From contig JAFPZZ010000009.1 of NCBI GenBank assembly GCA_017417045.1, positions 1 to 37,761 of the forward strand: a stretch of 37,761 nt of DNA, written 5' to 3'. Source of the DNA: Bacillota bacterium. GTDB taxonomy: Bacteria > Bacillota > Clostridia > Peptostreptococcales > Anaerovoracaceae. Of the stretch, positions 30,163-36,874 are shown one piece after another (within the stretch, counting starts at the first letter, position 1; the number at the start of each line of letters is the position of its first letter). The notes beneath the pieces were generated by a model, which saw nothing but the letters and a program-made list of their open reading frames with translations, ran no database searches and had not been told where the DNA came from. The position numbers were made by a program, and so were the translations under genes.

Positions 30163-30538
30163 TTAGGGTGAGCTCGAAGACGTCTCCGTCCGCGACGGGC
30201 TGCGAATCGGCCCCGTACTCCGCGAACTGTCCGTTAACGCTTATGCCCCACCACTGCTGCTTGGAATCGTCAGCGGTCTCTCCGTCGACGGTCTGTATCC
30301 AGAGCCCGTACTGGGTCTCGCTGCCGGAGGCCAGGTCGTTCTCCTCGAGCAGCTGCCTGAGAAATTCGGCGTCGGTCCTGAGCTTAAAGCTCTTGTCTCC
30401 TCCCTCGAGGTGGTGCACTTCCACGGTCACGGCCTTGGAGCCGGTCTGCCCGGAGGGCCTGGTGAGAATGGTCAGCGCGAATAGCGAGAGCGCGGCGACG
30501 AGCACCAGCGCGAGTATAGTTATAGTTCTTTTACCCAT
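30149..30538 (-). CDS. membrane-anchored DUF4430 (transcobalamin-like) protein
   Basis: A 129-residue protein with one N-terminal membrane segment (about residues 4-27) and an extracellular DUF4430 domain. The signature QWWGISVNGQFAEYGAD and the closing DGDVFELTLNEGY are typical. DUF4430 is the domain shared with the transcobalamin/intrinsic factor C-terminus. I place the start at 30538 because AGGA lies seven bases upstream; a longer frame to 30640 has no membrane or domain content. It overlaps the ECF S component gene and probably captures the ligand outside the cell for it. Confidence 0.82.
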   Translation of the reverse strand: MGKRTITILALVLVAALSLFALTILTRPSGQTGSKAVTVEVHHLEGGDKSFKLRTDAEFLRQLLEENDLASGSETQYGLWIQTVDGETADDSKQQWWGISVNGQFAEYGADSQPVADGDVFELTLNEGY

Positions 30539-30658
30539 TTTTATGTCCTGTTCGAGCCTAATGTTACGTATATATCCTGTTTCCGGGACATCGCCTGTTT
30601 CAGCAGTGTTTTGCTTCAGGCACACGCCCCGTTTCCGCAAAGCTGCGTATCCCGTCTC

Positions 30659-32113
30659 CTACTTGAGCCTTTCGAGCACCGTGCAGACAAGCTTATAGGT
30701 CCTTCCCACGGACGCTACGTTCACCCTCTCCTCGGGAGAGTGCGCTCCGGTCGCTATCGGGCCCATCGCGACGGCGTCGGTCCCCGGCAGCTTATCGATG
30801 AATATCCCGCTCTCGAGCCCACCGTGGGTCGCCTTGATGACGGGATCCTTTCCGGTCTGCTCCTTGTAGACGGAAGCCACGAGGTCCATCAGCGGGGATT
30901 CCTTGGCGAGCGGCCAGGCGGGGAATTCGCCCGAGATGCTTACGCTTCCGCCGGCGTTCGCCACGGCGGCGCGAATCACGTTCTCGACGGCCTTCTTTTC
31001 GGTGTTGACTGAGGATCTGATCGATATCGAGAACCTGAGGCCCTCGTCCTCCATCTCGAGTATACCGAGATTGAGGGAGGTCTCCGTGAGGCCCTCCATG
31101 TCCGCGCTCATGCGCTGGACGCCCTGGGGGATGCAGAGCAGCATCCTGGCGAGCTTGACGGTATCCTTGGCGCTCACGCCCTTCATATCTACCTTGTCCA
31201 GCTTCTCGCAGGCTACGTACACGCCCGGGTCGGAGGTCCTGAAGACGTTCTTGTATATCTCGTCGTATTCCCTGACTATCTTCGCGAGAGTCCTGACCTT
31301 GCCCTCGGGAACGGCGACGACTGCGTCGCATTTATCCGTGATGGCGTTTATCACGGCGCCTCCAGCCACGTCGAAGAGCCTCGCTCCCTCGATCCTGTCG
31401 GCGATGGCATAGATGAGCCTTCCCATGAGCTGGTTGGCGTTGCCCCTGCCGAGGTGTATCATGCCGCCGGAATGTCCGCCGAGAAGTCCCGCTATCTGGA
31501 TGTGGTAAGCAGCCTCATCCTTGCCTAGCCTGGTCATCCTCGCGGGGATGCGTCCGTCTACGGTCTCGCCTCCCGCGCAGGATATGATGTATACCCCCTC
31601 GGGACCACAGTCCAGGTTGAGATACTTTCTGCCCTTGAGAGATGAAAGATCGATGGATTTCGCCCCGTCCATTCCTATCTCCTCATCCGTCGTGAATACG
31701 CATTCGAGCGGGGGATGGGGAAGATCGCTCTCCAGTACCGCCAGCGCCATGGCGCAGCCTATGCAGTTGTCGGCTCCGAGCGAGGTCTTGTCGGCCCAGA
31801 TCCACTCGCCGTCGGTGACGATGTCTACGGGTTCGGTCGCCATGTCCTTCTTGCAGTCGGCGGTCTTGACGCAGACCATGTCCATGTGCCCCTGCAGGAT
31901 AACGGGCTCGGAATCCTCGTAGCCCTTGCTGCCGTCCTTGAAGATGATCACGTTGCCGGACTCATCCTGGATATACCTCAGCCCGTGGCTCTTCGCGAAA
32001 TCGCAGAGCAGCCCGCTGATGAGCATGTTGTTCCTGCTGCCGTGAGGCACGGAGCTAAGATATTCGAAATTTTCAAATACTTCCCTGGGACTGAGTCCCG
32101 ATAATACTCCCAT
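30659..32113 (-). CDS. pepD: aminoacyl-histidine dipeptidase (peptidase D, M20 family)
   Basis: A 484-residue cytosolic zinc dipeptidase of the M20C family, cleaving Xaa-His and other dipeptides. Metal ligands are seen in QGHMDMVC (His76, Asp78), TSLGADNCIG (bridging Asp), TTDEEIG (catalytic and metal Glu) and the late THGGLESG histidine. Length equals the family's (about 485). CAGGAGG precedes the ATG at 32113; a longer in-frame reading adds 14 residues without a binding site. The neighbours share its strand but not an evident pathway. Confidence 0.94.
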   Translation of the reverse strand: MGVLSGLSPREVFENFEYLSSVPHGSRNNMLISGLLCDFAKSHGLRYIQDESGNVIIFKDGSKGYEDSEPVILQGHMDMVCVKTADCKKDMATEPVDIVTDGEWIWADKTSLGADNCIGCAMALAVLESDLPHPPLECVFTTDEEIGMDGAKSIDLSSLKGRKYLNLDCGPEGVYIISCAGGETVDGRIPARMTRLGKDEAAYHIQIAGLLGGHSGGMIHLGRGNANQLMGRLIYAIADRIEGARLFDVAGGAVINAITDKCDAVVAVPEGKVRTLAKIVREYDEIYKNVFRTSDPGVYVACEKLDKVDMKGVSAKDTVKLARMLLCIPQGVQRMSADMEGLTETSLNLGILEMEDEGLRFSISIRSSVNTEKKAVENVIRAAVANAGGSVSISGEFPAWPLAKESPLMDLVASVYKEQTGKDPVIKATHGGLESGIFIDKLPGTDAVAMGPIATGAHSPEERVNVASVGRTYKLVCTVLERLK

Positions 32114-32168
32114 AGTTTCCTCCTGTTTAAATATCCTGAGCGCCAGAGCGCCCAAATGGTCCTCTTCC

Positions 32169-32876
32169 CTAGTGCGACCTCGACCTGCGGCCGCTGCGCC
32201 TCTCCGCTATCCTGAGCTCTTCCTCAGTCATCTCGGGCTCGTCTTCCTCCTCGGCCTCTTCCTCTTCGGGCATGTTCTCGTAAGCTCCGTGGTATTCCTC
32301 GCTCAGGAACTCATCCTCGTCCTCCACGGGCTCGTCCCACATATCCGGTTCGTTCTCGTTGTAGAGGGTCTCGTCCCAGGTCTCGGGATCGTACACCGGA
32401 TGCATCGCGGCCTCGAGCTCTGCCTGTCTGCGGAGCTCCTCCTCTTCCTCTTCAGTCGGGGGAAGGCCGGCCTCTATCCTCGCGGCGCGCTTAGCCGCCT
32501 CCGCGCGCTTGGCTCTGAGCTCATCCCTCGCATCCTTGTAATAGAAGAATATGCTCATGAGCGATGCGACGGCGTTGGTAGCCACGGTGTCGAGATTGGT
32601 CTTGTATTTGAGCGCCAGTATCATGTTGCCCATGCCAAGTATGCAGACGATCGCGTAGAAGACGTAGGCTTCGCTGCTGACGCGCTTGCTGACTATGGCC
32701 GATATTATCACGCAGAAGGGCGTGATCAATATGGCGTCTATGGCCGTGAGAAGGGTCTCGTTGGTGAAGACCTGCGCCAGGATGAGGTTGATGACGGACT
32801 TGAAGAGCAGGAACGCCACGAAGCCCATGACTCCCCCGAAGAGCGCGGTCATTATATTCGTAAAGGCTTTTTTCAT
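32169..32876 (-). CDS. membrane protein of unknown function with acidic C-terminal tail
   Basis: A 235-residue protein I do not recognise. The first 112 residues hold about four hydrophobic segments (about 8-28, 42-61, 70-88, 100-112). A highly charged basic helix follows (KDARDELRAKRAEAAKRAAR), then an extremely acidic Glu/Asp-rich tail (about 140-222), and the protein ends in a short Arg/Ser-rich basic patch (RRSGRRSRSH). The start follows AGGATCTT. It precedes pepD by 55 bases on the same strand. The tail is likely disordered and cytoplasmic. Confidence 0.7.
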   Translation of the reverse strand: MKKAFTNIMTALFGGVMGFVAFLLFKSVINLILAQVFTNETLLTAIDAILITPFCVIISAIVSKRVSSEAYVFYAIVCILGMGNMILALKYKTNLDTVATNAVASLMSIFFYYKDARDELRAKRAEAAKRAARIEAGLPPTEEEEEELRRQAELEAAMHPVYDPETWDETLYNENEPDMWDEPVEDEDEFLSEEYHGAYENMPEEEEAEEEDEPEMTEEELRIAERRSGRRSRSH

Positions 32877-33013
32877 AAGATCCTCCGCTGTCTGAGATAT
32901 CCCGCACAGAGCGGCAATAACTTAATAATGATACACCATACGGGCGATTTTTTCCACATCATATGCGCGCGCTCCGGCTTGTGATATTATGGTAAAAGAT
33001 GAATGAGGCCCGC

Positions 33014-34063
33014 ATGTCCTATTATTCCAAAAGAAAAAACGAGATATCGAGGATGAACGTCCTGCTCTGCCTGCTCGTGGTATTTATCCACGTGAGCGCG
33101 GAGCCCGTGAGCCTGCTGCAAAAGCTCAGCTGGCAGTATCTCGCGGTCTTCGTCCCTTGGAGGCTCGCCGCTTTCGCGACCCAGGGCTTCATCTTCCTCT
33201 CCGGCCTGAAGCTCATGCTCTCAGGAGGGAGCGGAAGCTTCCTGAAATACCTGGCGCGAAGACTGAGAAGGGTCCTCGTACCCTACCTCGTCTGGAACCT
33301 CATCTACTATTTCTATTTCATGAGCAGGGGCTACTTCAGCTTTGACATCCAGCGGCTCTCCGGCTACGTGCTGCGGGGAGACCTAGTCAGCCCCTTCTAT
33401 TTCGTGATAATAATCGTTCAGTTCTATATACTGTTCCCCATCTGCAGGGCGCTGGTCAGGAGCCGCGTGCCGGCGGCCGCCGTGCTTATCGCATGCGCAG
33501 CCCTCACTCTTTATTTCAACCTCTTCATGCCGCGCATCATATTTCAGATCAGCGGGAGAAGCTTCGCGTACAACGACAGGCTGTTCACGACCTATCTCTT
33601 CTTCTGGATGGCGGGCTGCTACGCGGGCGCGCATTACGGGAAGTTCTGCGCCCTTCTGAAAAAGAAGAAGGGCCTGATATGCACCCTCTGGGTGAGCCTA
33701 GCGGCGCTCGACGCGGGCCTCGGATGGCTCCATTTTACGGGAGTGCAGCGCATACCGGGGCTTGAGATCATCCACTACTTCTACGTCATCAGCGCGATAT
33801 TCTTCTTTTACCTGGTGATGCTGCTAAGGACCGAGAAGCGCTACAAGCTGTCTGCCGCAGCCCAGAACATCGACCGCGCCAGCTACTCGATCTATCTCTT
33901 CCACGTGCTTATCATCAACCTCGCGAACGAATGGATCGCTGGAGCCGGCATAACGCGCATATCCGAGAGCTACATGCTGCGGGCAGCCATAGTCTACGTA
34001 TCCGTCATAGTTATCTGCGTGATATGGAACAAGCTCTCTTCCGCCTTCAGAAAGGCTGTCTAA
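33014..34063 (+). CDS. acyltransferase 3 family membrane protein
   Basis: A 349-residue membrane protein with about ten hydrophobic segments of the acyltransferase 3 (OafA/WecH/YrhL) family, which O-acetylates cell-surface sugars or lipids. The family layout is visible: an N-terminal helix with the conserved His (LLVVFIHVSAEP), FATQGFIFLSGLKL, the RRLRRVLVPYLVWN motif, and YSIYLFHVLI near the end. I prefer the start at 33014 (GAGG five bases upstream). An ATG at 32999 lies eight bases after an extended -10 (TGATATTAT, 32982-32990) and could be used on a leaderless message, adding five residues. The acyl acceptor is unknown. Confidence 0.85.
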   Translation: MSYYSKRKNEISRMNVLLCLLVVFIHVSAEPVSLLQKLSWQYLAVFVPWRLAAFATQGFIFLSGLKLMLSGGSGSFLKYLARRLRRVLVPYLVWNLIYYFYFMSRGYFSFDIQRLSGYVLRGDLVSPFYFVIIIVQFYILFPICRALVRSRVPAAAVLIACAALTLYFNLFMPRIIFQISGRSFAYNDRLFTTYLFFWMAGCYAGAHYGKFCALLKKKKGLICTLWVSLAALDAGLGWLHFTGVQRIPGLEIIHYFYVISAIFFFYLVMLLRTEKRYKLSAAAQNIDRASYSIYLFHVLIINLANEWIAGAGITRISESYMLRAAIVYVSVIVICVIWNKLSSAFRKAV

Positions 34064-34092
34064 AAAGCGCGCTTTAGCTGATCGCAAAAGCA

Positions 34093-34125
34093 AAAGGGAC
34101 TTCCGCGGAAAACGGAAGTCCCTTT
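34093..34125. terminator. bidirectional terminator between convergent genes
   Basis: AAAGGGACTTCCG and CGGAAGTCCCTTT form a perfect 13-base stem around a seven-base loop. It ends the acyltransferase transcript and probably the convergent lipoprotein transcript. Confidence 0.88.
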
Positions 34126-34243
34126 AATCATGCTTTGATAGTCACATCGCTTCGGTCGATACACCTGCGATATACCTGCCGCTTTGAGTTCTCTCTTTTC
34201 AGCTGCCTGCCGCCTTGAGATACCTCTCTCCAGACGCCTGCCT

Positions 34244-35140
34244 CTACGAGGGCGAATTGCCCATGGTCAGAACGTTCGCGATGAGCCCGTTCCAGGATAT
34301 CCAGTCTATGGGGTCGGATAGCAGCGCGGACATGGTTTCGGCGACGCCGGCGTCCTCAAAAGCGCCCTTCACGCTGTCCCAGTCATCGATGCAGCCGTTC
34401 AGATAGTTTACCAGACCCACGAAGTTCCCGTCGAAGGCCTTCTGCTCATCGCCGCTGAGGCTGTTCCACGCTTCGAGCAGAGCGCTTCTGAAGGCCTCGT
34501 TATCCATGTTCCAGAAATTGCCGTTTGCCGCGAATCTCAGAGCCTCGGCCGCGATCTGCGCGAGCTTTAGGGAAGACCCGCTCTCTCCCTCGTGATAGGA
34601 GCCTACGAGCCTGAAGAATCCATCGGCGATATCGGCCGCCGCGGGGACCTCGGCCTTCGGGGAATGCTCAAAGCTCATGTCAATTCCCGCGTCTTCCTTG
34701 CCGTCGCTCCAGCTGAGCGTACCGTCCTCCGCTATGACGAACTCCGCGCTGCCATCGCTGTAGACGGTCTCCTCGGAGGCGATGCTTCCGTCGGAGTTCC
34801 AGACGATGATCTTCTTGATGCCGTCTTCGGCCTTGAGCGCTCCGTTCGCCTCGTCAAAGCTGCAGTCATAGGTCCATTCGGCGGCTTCGGCGGCGCTGGA
34901 TGCCCAGTGTATGTGGGCCTTGCTGCCCGCGTTATCTCTAGCGATCCTGAGCGTGGCCCTGCCGCATCCCCAAAGACCGGTATAATCATCTATCGTGGGA
35001 AGTTCCGAGGTCTCTCCGCCCTGCTGCTCCTGCTCGTTCGGCTTGGCCGGATCAACGGGTTCGGCCTCTTTCTTTTCTCCGCAGGCCGCCAGCGACAGCA
35101 TCATGGCAACAGCCAACAATATGCAGAAGATCTTTTTCAT
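34244..35140 (-). CDS. lipoprotein of unknown function
   Basis: A 298-residue secreted lipoprotein. The signal peptide (MKKIFCILLAVAMMLSLAAC) has a lipobox LAAC with the lipidated Cys20, followed by an acidic, Glu/Pro-rich linker to about residue 50. The mature part begins near DDYTGLWGCGRATLRI, a two-lobed beta-rich pattern (WTYDCSFDEANG, VYSDGSAEFVIAEDG) like other small solute-binding or lipocalin-like domains, then a helical C-terminal half. I recognise no named family. AAGGAG six bases before the ATG at 35140 sets the start. It has its own promoter (35278-35283). Confidence 0.75.
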   Translation of the reverse strand: MKKIFCILLAVAMMLSLAACGEKKEAEPVDPAKPNEQEQQGGETSELPTIDDYTGLWGCGRATLRIARDNAGSKAHIHWASSAAEAAEWTYDCSFDEANGALKAEDGIKKIIVWNSDGSIASEETVYSDGSAEFVIAEDGTLSWSDGKEDAGIDMSFEHSPKAEVPAAADIADGFFRLVGSYHEGESGSSLKLAQIAAEALRFAANGNFWNMDNEAFRSALLEAWNSLSGDEQKAFDGNFVGLVNYLNGCIDDWDSVKGAFEDAGVAETMSALLSDPIDWISWNGLIANVLTMGNSPS

Positions 35141-35277
35141 GTTCTTCTCCTTCTTTCCATATAACTCCCAGGCACTCCCTTTAGGGGCACTCTGCCGGGG
35201 CGTTCGTTTTACTTGCACAGCAGCTTTTATTCGGTCCTGAGCCTCTGAGGCGCAGCCTCAATAACTGCCGCAAGCTC

Positions 35278-35283
35278 ATTATA
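35278..35283 (-). promoter_or_regulatory. -10 of the lipoprotein gene promoter
   Basis: TATAAT on the minus strand about 140 bases before the lipoprotein start. The leader contains a small hairpin (TGAGGC / GCCTCA, 35246-35260). A -35 at 17 bases is weak. Confidence 0.45.
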
Positions 35284-35343
35284 CTCCCAGACCGTAAGAA
35301 ATTAAGAAGTAATCCGTATTATTCGCGGCGTTTGAGCGCAAAA

Positions 35344-35369
35344 ACGGAAGCGGGCTGCCTCAGCCGCCG
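35344..35369 (-). terminator. weak terminator after the methyltransferase remnant
   Basis: On the minus strand GGCTG AGG CAGCC, then CGCTTCCG and TTTTT, beginning about 25 bases after the stop at 35394. The stem is short and the T-run offset, so efficiency may be low. Confidence 0.4.
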
Positions 35370-35393
35370 GCTTAGAAAGATCCCGTCGCAGCG

Positions 35394-35711
35394 CTAATGC
35401 TTGCTGCCGACGAAAGCATACCAGTTCTCTTTATCGCTGCGGACCATATGGCAGCCTTTCATGTGGTGAAGGCTGATGTCCGCGACCCCGGCGTTTCTGA
35501 AGGTCACAAGTATGTTTTCCGCAGAGGTATTGGCAAAGCTGAAGGGCTCCACGGGGATGTCCGCGAAGGATCTCAGCATTTCCTGCCAGAGAGGGGTGTT
35601 GGCCAGTTCGTGACGCTCCTCGTAGTTTTGGGAGCTCCTGTCCCAGTACTCCTCCAGCGCCTTTGCCGTGCGGGCTCTGTCTGAGCTGGTCTTCTTATCG
35701 ATGGTCTGCAT
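35394..35711 (-). pseudogene. SAM methyltransferase with its catalytic core missing
   Basis: A 105-residue reading frame. The N-terminal part (ALEEYWDRSSQNYEERHEL, about residues 18-36) looks like the lead-in helix of a class I methyltransferase. The C-terminal part (FRNAGVADISLHHMKG to NWYAFVGSKH) looks like its last strands. The middle, with the glycine-rich SAM loop and following strands (about 130 residues in a normal enzyme), is absent, as if removed by an in-frame deletion. The start at 35711 is set by AGGAGG six bases upstream; an ATG at 35717 abuts that site. Promoter and operator are intact, so it may still be expressed. It could be a pseudogene or a small protein with a new role. 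Confidence 0.5.
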
Positions 35712-35735
35712 CTTCATCCTCCTATTAATATATAA

Positions 35736-35765
35736 ATACTAGTTTGGAAGGGAATGCCGCGTCAA
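35736..35765 (-). promoter_or_regulatory. promoter of the methyltransferase remnant
   Basis: On the minus strand: -35 TTGACG (35765-35760), 18 bases, -10 TAGTAT (35741-35736). The palindromic operator candidate abuts the -35. Confidence 0.5.
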
Positions 35766-35779
35766 TTAGCTTTTGCTAA
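35766..35779 (-). promoter_or_regulatory. second TTAGC-N4-GCTAA operator candidate
   Basis: TTAGCTTTTGCTAA, a five-base inverted repeat with a four-base centre, directly abuts the -35 of the methyltransferase-remnant promoter. It shares the ten outer bases and the spacing with the palindrome at 4754-4771 before the ZIP transporter operon. Confidence 0.5.
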
Positions 35780-35823
35780 CTTAACGAAAAAATATAAAGC
35801 GCCTGAGCGCTTTGCCGAGATTA

Positions 35824-35854
35824 CAAGATCCGATCTTTCAAGATCGCGGTCTTG
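35824..35854. repeat. imperfect inverted repeat downstream of the tRNA pair
   Basis: Nested inverted repeats around CGATCTT TC AAGATCG with CAAGA and TCTTG arms. It lies between the tRNA terminator and the methyltransferase-remnant promoter; its role is not clear. Confidence 0.35.
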
Positions 35855-35860
35855 CGTTAA

Positions 35861-35896
35861 AGAAGACCGCCGCAGTATAAACTGCAGCGGTCTTCT
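35861..35896 (-). terminator. terminator of the tRNA-Gly/tRNA-Pro transcript
   Basis: A 15-pair stem with one mismatch (AGAAGACCGC-CGCAG against CTGCA-GCGGTCTTCT) around a six-base loop, starting about five bases after the tRNA-Pro 3' end on the minus strand; followed by CTTTAA. Confidence 0.7.
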
Positions 35897-35901
35897 TATC
35901 G

Positions 35902-35977
35902 TGGTCCGAGTGACTGGACTTGAACCAGCGGCCTCTAGACCCCCAGTCTAGCACGCTACCAACTGCGCCACACCCGG
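35902..35977 (-). tRNA. tRNA-Pro (anticodon GGG)
   Basis: A 76-base tRNA with encoded CCA. The acceptor stem CCGGGTG pairs with CACTCGG (one G-U). The anticodon stem is CTAGA / TCTAG with loop CTGGGGG, anticodon GGG, reading CCC and CCU proline codons. The T arm is GCTGG TTCAAGT CCAGT. It lies four bases downstream of tRNA-Gly in the same transcript. Confidence 0.96.
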
Positions 35978-35981
35978 ATGA

Positions 35982-36056
35982 TGGAGCGGAAGACGAGATT
36001 CGAACTCGCGACCCTCGCCTTGGCAAGGCGATGCTCTACCCCTGAGCCACTTCCGC
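35982..36056 (-). tRNA. tRNA-Gly (anticodon GCC)
   Basis: A 75-base tRNA with encoded CCA. The acceptor stem GCGGAAG pairs with CTTCCGC. The anticodon stem is TCGCC / GGCGA with loop TTGCCAA, anticodon GCC, reading GGC and GGU glycine codons. The T arm contains GTTCGAATC. It is the first RNA of the pair. Confidence 0.97.
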
Positions 36057-36080
36057 GTCGCTGAAAAAGACAGCACAAAT

Positions 36081-36109
36081 AATATAGCACCGCGAAAAGC
36101 CTTTTTCAA
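36081..36109 (-). promoter_or_regulatory. promoter of the tRNA-Gly/tRNA-Pro operon
   Basis: On the minus strand: -35 TTGAAA (36109-36104), 17-base spacer ending TGC, -10 TATATT (36086-36081). Transcription would begin about 20 bases before the tRNA-Gly 5' end. Confidence 0.7.
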
Positions 36110-36874
36110 TATAAATTTGCGAAAAAGCGTCCCTTCGTTCCGGGCGTTCTCCACAAAGACAGGCGCGCGGCGCCGTGCGCCCGCAAAGCTGGGGGCCTCT
36201 CATCCCGCTCGCTCAGCGTACAGGCAGCTCAGACGCCGCCAACAAAATGCGGCCCATCCTTAATGCCGTCGGATGCGCCGCATAATGTCTTTGTCGATCT
36301 ATTCTGTTTTGGTTAGGAGAGTTGTTGTTTATGCTTTGGATGGTCTTATATTAACCGGACATCGTGTACTTATCGTGAAGAGCCTGTAAAAGAAATATAG
36401 AGTCGCGGTGGAAGTCCGCACATATTCACCCTCATTTGCCGCAGACTATACTCGCGTACTCCAAGGCGGCGCAAGACAGCGGACAGGCCCGTATGGATCC
36501 CGCGATCAGCCCTCATGTTTTTTCGCGGATCAGTTATTAATATTGCCCCGAAAGTACTCTAAAAGACGCCCTGAATACGCTTTTTTGATAGCAAAAAACT
36601 ATTCAATGAGCGCATTCTTTAGCTGCCTCAATAAAAAACGAATACCCGGTATAGTTTTATTTAATAATGTTAATACCAATGGCAAATTTCGGCTCGCATA
36701 TATATTATTGATATATTTAAAAGCTCCCTTCTATCGCGAAATCTGTTGGAAAACGGATTCTTAACTATTATTATATATATGTAGCTTTTGTTTGAGCGTA
36801 TCCCGACTTTTCATACGCACTCATTCAAAACAAATTCGTTGTATTTTTCTTTTATTTGAAAAGGAGAAAAAACT
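36110..36874. other. long intergenic region, no supported gene
   Basis: About 760 bases between the tRNA promoter and the dicarboxylate carrier, visibly richer in A and T toward its right half. It holds: a strong hairpin at 36247-36283 (ATGCGGC / GCCGCAT outer stem, CATCC / GGATG inner stem) followed on the minus strand by TTTTGTT; a seven-codon frame MLWMVLY at 36331-36354 behind AGGAGA; and an inverted repeat GCGTAT / ATACGC around 36797-36820, close to the carrier gene. A 118-codon frame at 36408-36764 lacks a binding site and looks non-coding. I found no riboswitch consensus. Confidence 0.5.

Noticed and set aside
30539..30658. A cobalamin riboswitch before the DUF4430/ECF genes
   Set aside because: The 120-base gap is too short and has no B12-box sequence; only a small hairpin is seen.
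35720..36060. A tRNA-linked integration site
   Set aside because: There is no integrase, no duplicated tRNA 3' end and no foreign gene block beside the tRNA pair.
36408..36764. A 118-codon plus-strand frame in the intergenic region
   Set aside because: No ribosome binding site, codon use unlike the neighbours and no domain pattern.
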